This document shows, in pieces, positions 1 through 8,015 of a stretch of 21,983 bases of DNA. The stretch comes from Deltaproteobacteria bacterium (lineage in GTDB: Bacteria > Desulfobacterota_B > Binatia > Bin18). The notes below the pieces were generated by a model. That model searched no databases, was not told where the DNA came from, and worked only from the letters and a program-made list of their open reading frames with translations. The stretch's first letter is position 1. Each line of letters starts with the position of its first letter. The stretch is taken from positions 1-21,983 of the forward strand of contig JAAXHF010000245.1 in NCBI GenBank assembly GCA_012271025.1, given 5' to 3'. The position numbers were made by a program, and so were the translations under genes.

Positions 1-816
1 GTCAACGACCTGTTGTGCGTTGGCGCCACGCCGGTCTCTTTTGTCGATTATCTGGCCGTCGAAGAGGTGCAGCCGGACATGCTTGACGCTCTGGGCAAGG
101 GCTTGTGCCGTGGCGCCGAGTTGGCCAGCATCAGTATCGCCGGAGGAGAAATCGCCCAGCTGCGCGAGATGATCCGTGGCGCCCAGGTCGGTACCGGCTT
201 TGACTTGGCCGGTGCCGCAATCGGCACGGTGGCGCTCGACCGTCTGATTATCGGCCAGGATGTCGAGCCCGGAGACGCCTTGATCAGCCTGGCCAGCAGC
301 GGCATTCACAGCAACGGCCTGACCCTGGCGCGTCGCGTGCTGGCAGGCGAGACACCGCTGAGTCTGGACCGTCACCTGCCCGAGTGCGGCCGAACGGTCG
401 GTGAGGAGCTGCTGGAGCCGACCCGGATCTATGTGCCCGAAGTCAGCGCCATGCTGGCCGCCGAGGTGCGGGTCAAAGCCCTGATGCATATCACCGGCGA
501 CGGATTCCTGAACCTGAGCCGGATCGCCGCGCCGGTCGGCTTTCGGATCGAAGCCCTGCCCGAGCCGCCGCCCATCTTCACGGTCCTGCAAGACCTGGGC
601 AAGCTCAGCGATGCCGAGATGTACCAGGTCTACAACATGGGCGTCGGGTTGTGTGTGGTTGTGCCCGAGGCGGATGCGGAGCGCACCATTGAGCTGGCCA
701 CCCAGCACGGCAGCCGCGCCTGGCGACTGGGCACGGCGATCACCTCAGCCCAGCGCACAATCCGCATTGAGCCCCGGCGCCTGACCAGCCAGGATGGACA
801 GTTTGTGAGGAGTTGA
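1..816 (+). CDS. purM: Phosphoribosylformylglycinamidine cyclo-ligase (AIR synthetase), 5' end cut off by the window
   Basis: The enzyme catalyses ATP-dependent closure of FGAM to aminoimidazole ribotide, the fifth step of de novo purine synthesis in the cytoplasm. The frame is open from base 1, so the start lies outside the window; roughly the first 70 residues (normal length about 340) are missing. Visible PurM landmarks are VNDLL at the very start, the GDALISLASSGIHSNG segment typical of the PurM/SelD/ThiL fold, AEVRVKALMHITGDGF, and EMYQVYNMGVGL near the C-terminus, which separates PurM from its relatives. The usual GGETAEMPG motif reads GGEIAQLREM here, a slightly divergent form. The stop at 814-816 is followed after 18 bases by a DUF385 gene on the same strand. 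No purN is next to it. PurM is the clear best match; a divergent paralogue is the only alternative. Confidence 0.9.
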   Translation, partial: VNDLLCVGATPVSFVDYLAVEEVQPDMLDALGKGLCRGAELASISIAGGEIAQLREMIRGAQVGTGFDLAGAAIGTVALDRLIIGQDVEPGDALISLASSGIHSNGLTLARRVLAGETPLSLDRHLPECGRTVGEELLEPTRIYVPEVSAMLAAEVRVKALMHITGDGFLNLSRIAAPVGFRIEALPEPPPIFTVLQDLGKLSDAEMYQVYNMGVGLCVVVPEADAERTIELATQHGSRAWRLGTAITSAQRTIRIEPRRLTSQDGQFVRS

Positions 817-834
817 GCGAGCCGACGGTGTCGG

Positions 835-1206
835 ATGCCCGATCTTGAGACACTCAATAGAACCCGGATGCTGGCACTGACCGTCAGGGGCCGCAAGACA
901 AACCGGCCCTACACGGTGCAGGTGTGGTTCACGGTCGGCCAGGATACCATTTATGTGACCTCGGGACGGGGCTCGAACGCCGCGTGGGTCAAAAATCTGC
1001 GTCACACACCCGAGGCTGAGCTGCAAATCGGCACCACCCGGCTGCGCGGACGGGCGACCTGGCTTGACCCGGCCACAGTTGAAAGCGAGGTGTTGCCGCG
1101 CTTTTTCCGCAAATACTGGTTGGCCCGCATTCTGGGCTGGGTCGCCGGCTGGTACCGGGAAAAATTCGCCTTTGCCATACAGCTGGACGACGGCGGTACG
1201 GGCTGA
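835..1206 (+). CDS. DUF385 / Ddn-like nitroreductase-family protein
   Basis: This 123-residue protein resembles the deazaflavin-dependent nitroreductase (Ddn, DUF385) group, small split-barrel proteins that bind F420 or FMN and reduce varied substrates. The N-terminal half has the family look of TVRGRKTNRPYTVQVWF followed by YVTSGRGSNAAWVKNLRHTP, where aromatic and basic residues normally contact the cofactor. It ends in a hydrophobic, aromatic tail (YWLARILGWVAGWYREKF) that may sit on a membrane surface. ATG 835 is the first start after the in-frame stop at 814-816 and lies 18 bases behind purM, so the two may be co-transcribed. Its stop is 5 bases from the stop of the convergent GST gene. 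The cofactor and substrate cannot be told from the sequence. Confidence 0.75.
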   Translation: MPDLETLNRTRMLALTVRGRKTNRPYTVQVWFTVGQDTIYVTSGRGSNAAWVKNLRHTPEAELQIGTTRLRGRATWLDPATVESEVLPRFFRKYWLARILGWVAGWYREKFAFAIQLDDGGTG

Positions 1207-1211
1207 TCCTG

Positions 1212-1904
1212 TCAGGCTGTCAGGCGATCCAAACGGCGGTAAAAGTCCACCAGGGCCGGACAGCGCTCCACCGCAGCTTGGGTCTCAGGTGAAACCCTGG
1301 CGCGTAAAAAACTGAGCTGGCCAAAGATCGCCAAATCGGCCAGGCTCGGCCGCTCGGCGCCAAAAAAGAACGGTCCGGACCCCAACACCGTCACCAGGTT
1401 GGCCAGGTGACCGTCAAGTTCGGCCCGCAGCACCTCGACGGGCAGCCGCCCCGTTCCCTGGGCGCGCACCTGGGCGGCGATGAGACGCGGTACTACCAGG
1501 CGCACCAGCGGCCGCAGCAGGACCGGTGTGGTGGGCAGAACAAGTGCGACGGTACGGGCGACGTTGGCCGGAATCGTCCACCGAAACGCCATGCCGTACC
1601 AGTACAGCGACTCGTCGGCCCAGTCTTCGAGCAACTGTTGCTGGACCGCGACCGACGGGTCCGAGTCCAGCAGGGGCGGCGTCGGCTTGTAGGCGTTGAG
1701 CGCCCGCAGAATCAGGGTCGAATCGAACAGGCGTTGGCCGTCAAGATCGAGCGCCGGCATTTTGCCGGTGACCGGATTGTGACGACGCAGATCGCGGAGC
1801 AGCCGCGGCTGCTGGAGCTGGAAGGGCAGCTGTTTGAGCAACAGACCGCGATAGACCTTCTCCACAAACGGTGAGGTCCGCGCCCCGTACAGAATAATCG
1901 CCAT
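1212..1904 (-). CDS. Glutathione S-transferase family protein
   Basis: A 230-residue protein with the two-domain GST layout. The N-terminal thioredoxin-like domain (about residues 1-75) opens MAIILYGARTSPFVEKVYRG, with Ser11-Pro12-Phe13 where many GSTs have the glutathione-activating residue, and contains the cis-proline region GKMPALDLDG followed by the LFDSTLIL glutathione gamma-glutamyl site. The all-helical C-terminal domain ends with SLADLAIFGQLSFLR, a typical GST helix-6 N-capping box. The start at 1904 was chosen over upstream codons because the thioredoxin fold begins there and the longer version would run into the preceding gene. It lies 7 bases after the epoxide hydrolase stop, so co-expression and a joint role in clearing epoxides or other electrophiles is a reasonable inference. 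The substrate is unknown. Confidence 0.82.
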   Translation of the reverse strand: MAIILYGARTSPFVEKVYRGLLLKQLPFQLQQPRLLRDLRRHNPVTGKMPALDLDGQRLFDSTLILRALNAYKPTPPLLDSDPSVAVQQQLLEDWADESLYWYGMAFRWTIPANVARTVALVLPTTPVLLRPLVRLVVPRLIAAQVRAQGTGRLPVEVLRAELDGHLANLVTVLGSGPFFFGAERPSLADLAIFGQLSFLRARVSPETQAAVERCPALVDFYRRLDRLTA

Positions 1905-1911
1905 ACGCGTC

Positions 1912-3066
1912 CTAGCCGCGCAGCCCACGAAAAAAGGTTCGGATATCGTCGACGAGCAGGTCCGGTTTTTCCATGGCCGCAAAATGCCCGCCGGCCGGCA
2001 TCGCCGTCCAGTGGGTGACGTTGTAGGCGCGTTCGGCCCATTCGCGTGGCGGTCGAGCCAGTTCCTTGGGGAAGGCGGCGATGCCGGTCGGGACGTCCAC
2101 CCGCTCATCCCGACCCAAGCGCCACGGGTGGTGGCGTTCTTCGTAGTACAGGCGGGTTGACGAATGAATCGTCTGGGTCAGCCAATAGATCATGACATTG
2201 GTGAGCAGCTGATCCTTGGTGTAGGACTGCTCGGGATTGCCGGCACAGTCGCTCCAGGTCCGAAACTTTTCCACAATCCAGGCGCACAGGCCGACCGGGG
2301 AATCGTTCAGCCCAAAGGCCAGGGTCTGGGGCTTGGTGCCCTGAATGCCCTGATAGCCGGTTTCTTCGCGTTGCCAGCCGCTCATCTCATTGAGCCAGGC
2401 CTGCTCAGCCGCAGACAGATCGTGGCGGTTGGCCGGGTGGGGGGCGATGCCGACCATGTTGAGATGAATGCCGACCAGGTTTTGGGGATAGGCAAAGCCT
2501 AAGCGGGAGGTGATCATGGCGCCCCAGTCGCCGCCCTGGGCACCGTAGCGGCGATAGCCCAGGACCTCGCCCATCAGCCTGGCAAACCAGTCGGCCATGC
2601 GACTGATATTGACCTGGCGCTGCTGGGTCGGGGCCGAAAAGCCGTAGCCCGGCAGCGAGGGCACGACCAGATCGAAGGCGTCGGCCGGGTCTCCGCCGTG
2701 GGCAGCGGGATCGCTGAGCGGACCGATGACCTCCATGAACTCATAAAACGAGCCGGGCCAGCCGTGGGACAGAATCAGCGGCAGCGGCTTGGACCCTTTG
2801 CCGGTGATATGCAGAAAGTGGATCTGCTGGCCGTCCAGGCTGACGCTGAAGTGCGGCCACTGATTCATCCGCCGCTCCTGGGCGCGCCAGTCATACTCGG
2901 TCCGCCAATACTCGACCAGCTGTTTGACATAGGCCATGTTCGCCCCGTAGTCCCAGTCCGAGCCGGGGATTTCTCCCGCCGGCCAGCGGACCTGGTCGAG
3001 ACGTTGGCGCAGGTCGGTCAGCGCCGCCTCAGGGATGTCGATCGTGAACGCTTGGGGGGTGGGCAT
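1912..3066 (-). CDS. Epoxide hydrolase (alpha/beta hydrolase, EHN family)
   Basis: This 384-residue enzyme belongs to the microsomal/juvenile-hormone-type epoxide hydrolases, which convert epoxides to vicinal diols through an ester on an aspartate. The EHN N-terminal segment (about residues 1-110) precedes the oxyanion motif HGWPGS (101-106). The nucleophile is Asp180 in GAQGGDWGAM, the lid tyrosine is probably Tyr307 in SSTRLYYEE, and the catalytic histidine is His361 in PAGGHFAAMEKP. Length and order fit the family. The ATG at 3066 has a strong ribosome site (AAAAGGAGAA ending 4 bases upstream); longer in-frame starts overlap rarA. The gene follows rarA by 13 bases and precedes the GST by 7. 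No signal peptide is visible, so it should be cytosolic. Substrate unknown. Confidence 0.9.
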   Translation of the reverse strand: MPTPQAFTIDIPEAALTDLRQRLDQVRWPAGEIPGSDWDYGANMAYVKQLVEYWRTEYDWRAQERRMNQWPHFSVSLDGQQIHFLHITGKGSKPLPLILSHGWPGSFYEFMEVIGPLSDPAAHGGDPADAFDLVVPSLPGYGFSAPTQQRQVNISRMADWFARLMGEVLGYRRYGAQGGDWGAMITSRLGFAYPQNLVGIHLNMVGIAPHPANRHDLSAAEQAWLNEMSGWQREETGYQGIQGTKPQTLAFGLNDSPVGLCAWIVEKFRTWSDCAGNPEQSYTKDQLLTNVMIYWLTQTIHSSTRLYYEERHHPWRLGRDERVDVPTGIAAFPKELARPPREWAERAYNVTHWTAMPAGGHFAAMEKPDLLVDDIRTFFRGLRG

Positions 3067-3079
3067 GGGCTTCTCCTTT

Positions 3080-4423
3080 TCAGGCGTGGCGTTTCGTGGT
3101 CTGTGCGGTCCGGTCCATCCGTTCCCGAATCGTCCGCTCATGGCCTCTGTCGCTGGGCCGATAATAGCGCCGGTCGGCCAGCGCGTCGGGCAGATGGTGG
3201 TGATCGACAACGGCATCGGCCTGGTCGTGGGCGTACTGATAGCCCTTGCCGTAGCCCAGGTCCTTCATGAGTCTGGTCGGGGCGTTGCGCAGGTGCAGCG
3301 GTACGGGTAGGGGGCCGTGCTGTTTGACATCGCCGAGCGCGGCCTGCATGGCCGCATACGAGGCGTTCGATTTCGGCGCGGTGGCCAGATAGGTGGCGGC
3401 CTGGGCGAGCGGGATGCGGGCCTCGGGCAGGCCAACAAAATGCACCGCCTCCTTGGCCGCTACGGCCAAGCTCAGGGCCTGGGGGTCGGCGTTGCCGATA
3501 TCTTCGGCCGCGAAGATGACCATCCGCCGGACAATGAACAGCGGGTCTTCGCCGGCCTCGACCATCCGCATCAGCCAGTACACGGCTGCGTCCGGGTCGC
3601 TGCCGCGCAGGCTTTTGATGAACGCCGAGATGACGTTGTAGTGCTCTTCACCGGCCTTGTCGTAACGCAGCGCCTTGTGTTGGACGGCTTCCTCGACCAG
3701 GCTCAGGTCGAGCCGGTCGAGCTGCTGCTGAACGGCCAGACCGGCCGCCACCTCAAGGCTGCCGAGCGCAATCCGGGCGTCGCCCTGGGCGTGCTGGACC
3801 AGGAAGTCGAGACTCGCCTCCTCGGCGCTCAGGCCGAGCCCGCCCAGTCCGCGCTGAGTGTCGTCCAGGGCGCGGGTCAGGATGGTTTTCAGCTCATCCG
3901 GGCCGAGCGCCTCAAGCACCAGCACCCGGGCTCGGGACAGGAGCGGCGGGATGACCTCAAACGACGGGTTTTCGGTGGTGGCGCCCAGCAGGACGATCAG
4001 GCCCTGTTCGACGTGGGGCAGAAACGCGTCCTGCTGGGCCTTGTTGAAGCGGTGGATTTCATCCACAAACAGGACGGTCGGGGTGCCGTGCTGGAGCTGC
4101 TGGTGGCGAGCCTGATCGAGGATCTGACGCAGCTCCTTGACCCCCGACAGCACGGCCGAAAAGGACGCAAAGGGCACGTCGACCGCCCCGGCCAGGAGCC
4201 TGGCCAGGCTCGTCTTGCCGCTGCCCGGCGGACCCCACAGAATCAGCGAGGACAGACTGCGGCCTTCGATCATGCGTCGCAACAGACGATCCGGCCCCAG
4301 CAGGTGCGCCTGACCCACGTACTCGTCAATCGTCCGGGGGCGCATCCGCTCGGCCAGAGGGGCTTTTTCGGCCGCCGCCTTTGCGGCACTATGGGCGAAC
4401 AGATCCGGGTGCTGGCTTGGCAT
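3080..4423 (-). CDS. rarA: Replication-associated recombination protein A (AAA+ ATPase, MgsA/RarA)
   Basis: RarA (MgsA; Mgs1/WRNIP1 in eukaryotes) is a clamp-loader-like AAA+ ATPase that acts at stalled replication forks and interacts with SSB. The 447-residue sequence shows the RarA opening ([17 protein letters not shown]), Walker [10 protein letters not shown] (64-72), Walker [11 protein letters not shown] (117-126), sensor 1 GATTENPSF (147-155), an arginine-finger region LLSRARV, and the family-specific C-terminal block with [15 protein letters not shown] and [12 protein letters not shown]. The C-terminal tail past the usual [10 protein letters not shown] is a little long and charged. ATG 4423 fits the family N-terminus; a longer start (4450) would place a TATAAT box inside the gene. 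It heads a minus-strand operon with the epoxide hydrolase and GST genes, an unusual pairing. Confidence 0.95.
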   Translation of the reverse strand: MPSQHPDLFAHSAAKAAAEKAPLAERMRPRTIDEYVGQAHLLGPDRLLRRMIEGRSLSSLILWGPPGSGKTSLARLLAGAVDVPFASFSAVLSGVKELRQILDQARHQQLQHGTPTVLFVDEIHRFNKAQQDAFLPHVEQGLIVLLGATTENPSFEVIPPLLSRARVLVLEALGPDELKTILTRALDDTQRGLGGLGLSAEEASLDFLVQHAQGDARIALGSLEVAAGLAVQQQLDRLDLSLVEEAVQHKALRYDKAGEEHYNVISAFIKSLRGSDPDAAVYWLMRMVEAGEDPLFIVRRMVIFAAEDIGNADPQALSLAVAAKEAVHFVGLPEARIPLAQAATYLATAPKSNASYAAMQAALGDVKQHGPLPVPLHLRNAPTRLMKDLGYGKGYQYAHDQADAVVDHHHLPDALADRRYYRPSDRGHERTIRERMDRTAQTTKRHA

Positions 4424-4432
4424 AGCGGTGTT

Positions 4433-4438
4433 ATTATA
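4433..4438 (-). promoter_or_regulatory. Candidate -10 box of the rarA operon
   Basis: On the minus strand this reads TATAAT, a perfect -10 hexamer, ending 9 bases before the rarA ATG. If used, transcription would start only about 2-3 bases before the start codon, giving an almost leaderless mRNA. Consistently, no ribosome-binding site is visible in front of rarA. A matching -35 box is not convincing at the usual spacing. Confidence 0.45.
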
Positions 4439-4485
4439 CGCCAGGTGCACAGAAAAGCAGGTAGGGCCAGCCCTGCTCGCAGGTC

Positions 4486-5361
4486 GTGACGGATATGCAA
4501 AAGATCGGGCAAAACATCGGACTGGTCATCAAACGCAACCAGCCGGAAGTCGCCGCCCTGGGCCGCGAGGTGGTGGCTTGGCTGCGGCAGCGCGGCAAGA
4601 CCATTTGGGCCGAAGACAACACCAGCCATGAGATCGGCCTCAGCCGGGGCTGGCGCAAGGTCGAGATCATGCAGCGCGCCGACCTGACCATTGTGCTCGG
4701 CGGTGACGGCACGCTGCTGAGCGTCGCCCGGCGGACCAACCGGCGCGAGGTCCCCATCCTGGGCGTTAATCTGGGCGATCTGGGCTTTCTGACCGAAACC
4801 ACGACCGACGAATTCCTGGCCACCCTGGAGCGGGTGCTGGAGGGCGATTATGAGGTCGAGCGGCGCAGCCTGCTGCAAACCACGCTGACGCGCGACAACC
4901 GGCCGGTCGGCGTCTTCCAGGTCCTCAACGACGTGGTGATTAACAAGGGCGCGCTGGCCCGCATCCTCGACCTCGAAACCTGGGTCGAGGAGCAGTATCT
5001 GTGCACCTATAAGGCCGACGGCCTGATTGTGGCCACGCCGACCGGTTCGACCGCCTATTCCCTGTCGGCCGGCGGCCCGATTATCGACCCGGCCGTCGGG
5101 GTGGTCGTCCTGACCCCGATCTGTCCCCACACCCTCACCAACCGGCCGATCATTCTGTCCGATCAGACCGATATCCACGTCATCCTGCAGACCGCCGAAG
5201 AGGATGTCATCCTGACCCTGGACGGCCAGGAGGGCCACCCCCTGAGGGGCGGCGACCGGGTCAGCATTCAGCGCTCCGACATCACCGTGTCGCTGATCAA
5301 GTCGCCCAATCGGACCTATTTCGACGTACTGCGCAGCAAGCTGCGCTGGAGCGAGCGCTAG
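4486..5361 (+). CDS. nadK: NAD kinase
   Basis: NAD kinase (PpnK) phosphorylates NAD to NADP in the cytoplasm. Of 291 residues (normal 270-310), the signature motifs are LGGDGTLL (71-78), with the catalytic Asp74, VLNDVVINKG (147-155), and the glycine-rich nucleotide-binding stretch TPTGSTAYSLSAGGP (184-198). A GTG start at 4486 and an ATG at 4495 are both possible; they differ by three residues. The 62-base gap to the divergent rarA gene must hold both promoters. In the leader, GCAGG at 4457-4461 can pair with CCTGC at 4472-4476, and a second GCAGG at 4479-4483 lies just before the start, so some translational control is imaginable but unproven. The stop is followed by vapB after 136 bases. 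Confidence 0.95.
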   Translation: MTDMQKIGQNIGLVIKRNQPEVAALGREVVAWLRQRGKTIWAEDNTSHEIGLSRGWRKVEIMQRADLTIVLGGDGTLLSVARRTNRREVPILGVNLGDLGFLTETTTDEFLATLERVLEGDYEVERRSLLQTTLTRDNRPVGVFQVLNDVVINKGALARILDLETWVEEQYLCTYKADGLIVATPTGSTAYSLSAGGPIIDPAVGVVVLTPICPHTLTNRPIILSDQTDIHVILQTAEEDVILTLDGQEGHPLRGGDRVSIQRSDITVSLIKSPNRTYFDVLRSKLRWSER

Positions 5362-5468
5362 GGACGCCCCGCGCACCGTATTCGGCAACGGCGGCTGAAG
5401 CCGAGCGAATTGCCCGTCGGCATGCCAGAAATGATTGGCTGGCGCCTCTTTCCTCAGGGGCTGTTATT

Positions 5469-5501
5469 TCATGCCTTTGTCATGCTACCGTCATGACATG
5501 G
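5469..5501 (+). promoter_or_regulatory. Three phased 11-bp repeats at the vapB start, candidate antitoxin operator
   Basis: Three consecutive 11-base units each begin with TCATG: TCATGCCTTTG (5469), TCATGCTACCG (5480) and TCATGACATGG (5491). The last contains the palindrome GTCATGAC (with its preceding G) and runs into the vapB start codon. The spacing is about one helix turn, so equal sites lie on one face of the DNA, as ribbon-helix-helix antitoxins need when they bind side by side. An autoregulatory VapB-VapC operator is the inference; the repeats themselves are seen directly. Confidence 0.5.
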
Positions 5502-5731
5502 CGAATCTTCAAGTTAAGAACATGCCCGACGCTCTTCATGAGCGACTGCGCCGTCACGCCCGCAAGCACAACTGCACCATGAGCGCGCTGGTGGTCAGCG
5601 CGGTAGAGCATGAGTTGGCGAGATGGGCCTGGCGCGAGCGCTTAGCCCGACGCCCAAAGACCGACCTCGGCGTAGACGCGGCAACGCTGCTCGCGGAAGA
5701 ACGTTCGTTCCGCGACGTGGAGACCGGGTGA
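5498..5731 (+). CDS. vapB: VapB/FitA-type ribbon-helix-helix antitoxin
   Basis: A 77-residue antitoxin paired with the PIN toxin behind it. The N-terminus (MANLQVKNMPDALHERLRRH) is a FitA-like ribbon-helix-helix: the beta strand LQVKN would contact DNA and the following helices dimerise. The C-terminal half is charged and flexible (ERSFRDVETG at the end) and would wrap over and block the toxin active site. ATG 5498 was chosen because the fold starts there; upstream in-frame starts add unrelated residues. The stop overlaps the vapC start by one base (TGATG), a classic sign of translational coupling. Autorepression through the repeats at 5469-5501 is likely but inferred. Confidence 0.85.
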   Translation: MANLQVKNMPDALHERLRRHARKHNCTMSALVVSAVEHELARWAWRERLARRPKTDLGVDAATLLAEERSFRDVETG

Positions 5732-6129
5732 TGCAATACGTTGTCGATGCCTCGGTCGCGGTCGAGTATCTCCTGAGAACGCCGCTGGGGCTGACTGTTG
5801 CTGGCGTCATCGAGGACGCCGGACTGATCGCTCCCGAGTTGATGGACGCAGAGGTGCTGTCTGTGTTGCGCCGGGCGGTGCTGAACGGGTACCTCGAACC
5901 GGTGCGTGCCCGTATGGCCCTGTATGACTTGGCGGATTGGCCTATTGAGCGCATCTCTCACCGGGACTTGGCCCGATTGGCTTGGCAGTACTATCAGAAT
6001 GTCAGCGCGTATGATGCCTTCTGCATCGCCGCTGCCCATGTCCATGGTTTGCCTGTCTTAACTGCTGACGGCCGGCTGTCGCGCGCCTCGGGCTTGGGCG
6101 TCGTGGTGCAGAACATCCGCATGGGGTGA
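5731..6129 (+). CDS. vapC: VapC-type PIN-domain ribonuclease toxin
   Basis: A 132-residue PIN-domain protein. VapC toxins are Mg2+-dependent endoribonucleases that cut tRNA or rRNA when freed from VapB. The four acidic metal ligands of the family are all present: Asp6 in YVVDASVAVE, Glu41 in MDAEVLSVLRR, Asp95 in SAYDAFCIAAA and Asp113 in VLTADGRLSRA, so the active site looks intact. ATG 5731 overlaps the vapB stop. The C-terminal end is normal (VVVQNIRMG), yet its stop overlaps, in GTGA, a possible GTG start for a HicB-like fragment, so the operon may once have had, or still has, a third partner. RNA target unknown. Confidence 0.9.
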   Translation: MQYVVDASVAVEYLLRTPLGLTVAGVIEDAGLIAPELMDAEVLSVLRRAVLNGYLEPVRARMALYDLADWPIERISHRDLARLAWQYYQNVSAYDAFCIAAAHVHGLPVLTADGRLSRASGLGVVVQNIRMG

Positions 6130-6287
6130 TTCGGTCGTCTCTAAAGGCCAAGCGGGTGAACATCACCATGCCCGCCCGAGTGCTGGCAATCGTGGATGAA
6201 ACCGCTGCCCGCGAGGGCGACACCCGTTCCGGGCTGCTGACCCGCGCGGCGCTGAGCTATGTCGAACGGCGCGCCGTCAACCACTGA
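6126..6287 (+). pseudogene. HicB-type antitoxin C-terminal fragment
   Basis: A 53-codon open frame from GTG 6126 reads KAKRVNITMPARVLAIVDET and then RSGLLTRAALSYV. This is the C-terminal DNA-binding domain of HicB antitoxins, where the pattern VNITLP..L...D..A...G..RS.FL..AA is typical. The N-terminal RNase-H-like domain of HicB (about 80 residues) and a hicA toxin gene are both absent nearby. The GTG overlaps the vapC stop by four bases, so the piece could still be translated by coupling and act as a free DNA-binding domain. Degraded relic is the default reading; a small working repressor is the alternative. It was recognised by eye from motif similarity. Confidence 0.65.
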
Positions 6288-6323
6288 GCCCAGCCCCGCT
6301 CCGAAGAACGACCGGGAAGACCC

Positions 6324-7868
<1,545 letters not shown>

Positions 7869-7877
7869 GCCGTGTCC

Positions 7878-7892
7878 ATATCATGTTGATAT
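7878..7892. promoter_or_regulatory. Perfect 15-bp inverted repeat upstream of the sigma-54 activator
   Basis: ATATCA-TGT-TGATAT is a perfect 6-bp inverted repeat around three bases, lying 10-24 bases before the activator start codon on the minus strand. It sits in an AT-rich patch in otherwise GC-rich DNA and could be an operator or part of the activator's promoter. No second copy is seen nearby. Confidence 0.3.
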
Positions 7893-7914
7893 TATTTGCC
7901 AACCCGCCGGAACC

Positions 7915-7967
7915 GGGCAGGCACGGGGCCGGGTGGGCGCAGGGCAGGCACGGGGGCCTGCCCCTAC
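7915..7967. repeat. Short GC-rich repeat element with hairpin
   Basis: The 14-mer GGGCAGGCACGGGG occurs twice, at 7915 and 7942, 27 bases apart. The second copy makes an 8-bp hairpin, GGGCAGGC (7942-7949) pairing with GCCTGCCC (7956-7963). Read on the minus strand it begins GTAGGGGCAGGCCCCCGTG and runs into CCTGCCC, a form I recognise from short dispersed intergenic repeats in several bacterial phyla. No copy elsewhere in the window was noticed. Confidence 0.55.
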
Positions 7968-8015
7968 ACCCCCCGGTTCTCTTCGCCCGTGGTCTGAGGT
8001 ATATGGCCTAGGAAG

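Noticed and set aside
3317..4489. Plus-strand 390-codon open frame
   Set aside because: Antisense to rarA, no recognisable domains, typical shadow composition.
4270..5388. Minus-strand 372-codon open frame
   Set aside because: Antisense to nadK and running into rarA; shadow of well-supported genes.
5381..5405. Possible terminator hairpin after nadK (CGGC-TGAA-GCCG)
   Set aside because: Only a four-base stem with no T-run; too weak to call.
7869..8015. Sigma-54 promoter between the activator and the transporter
   Set aside because: No GG-N10-GC pair with the right surroundings on either strand.
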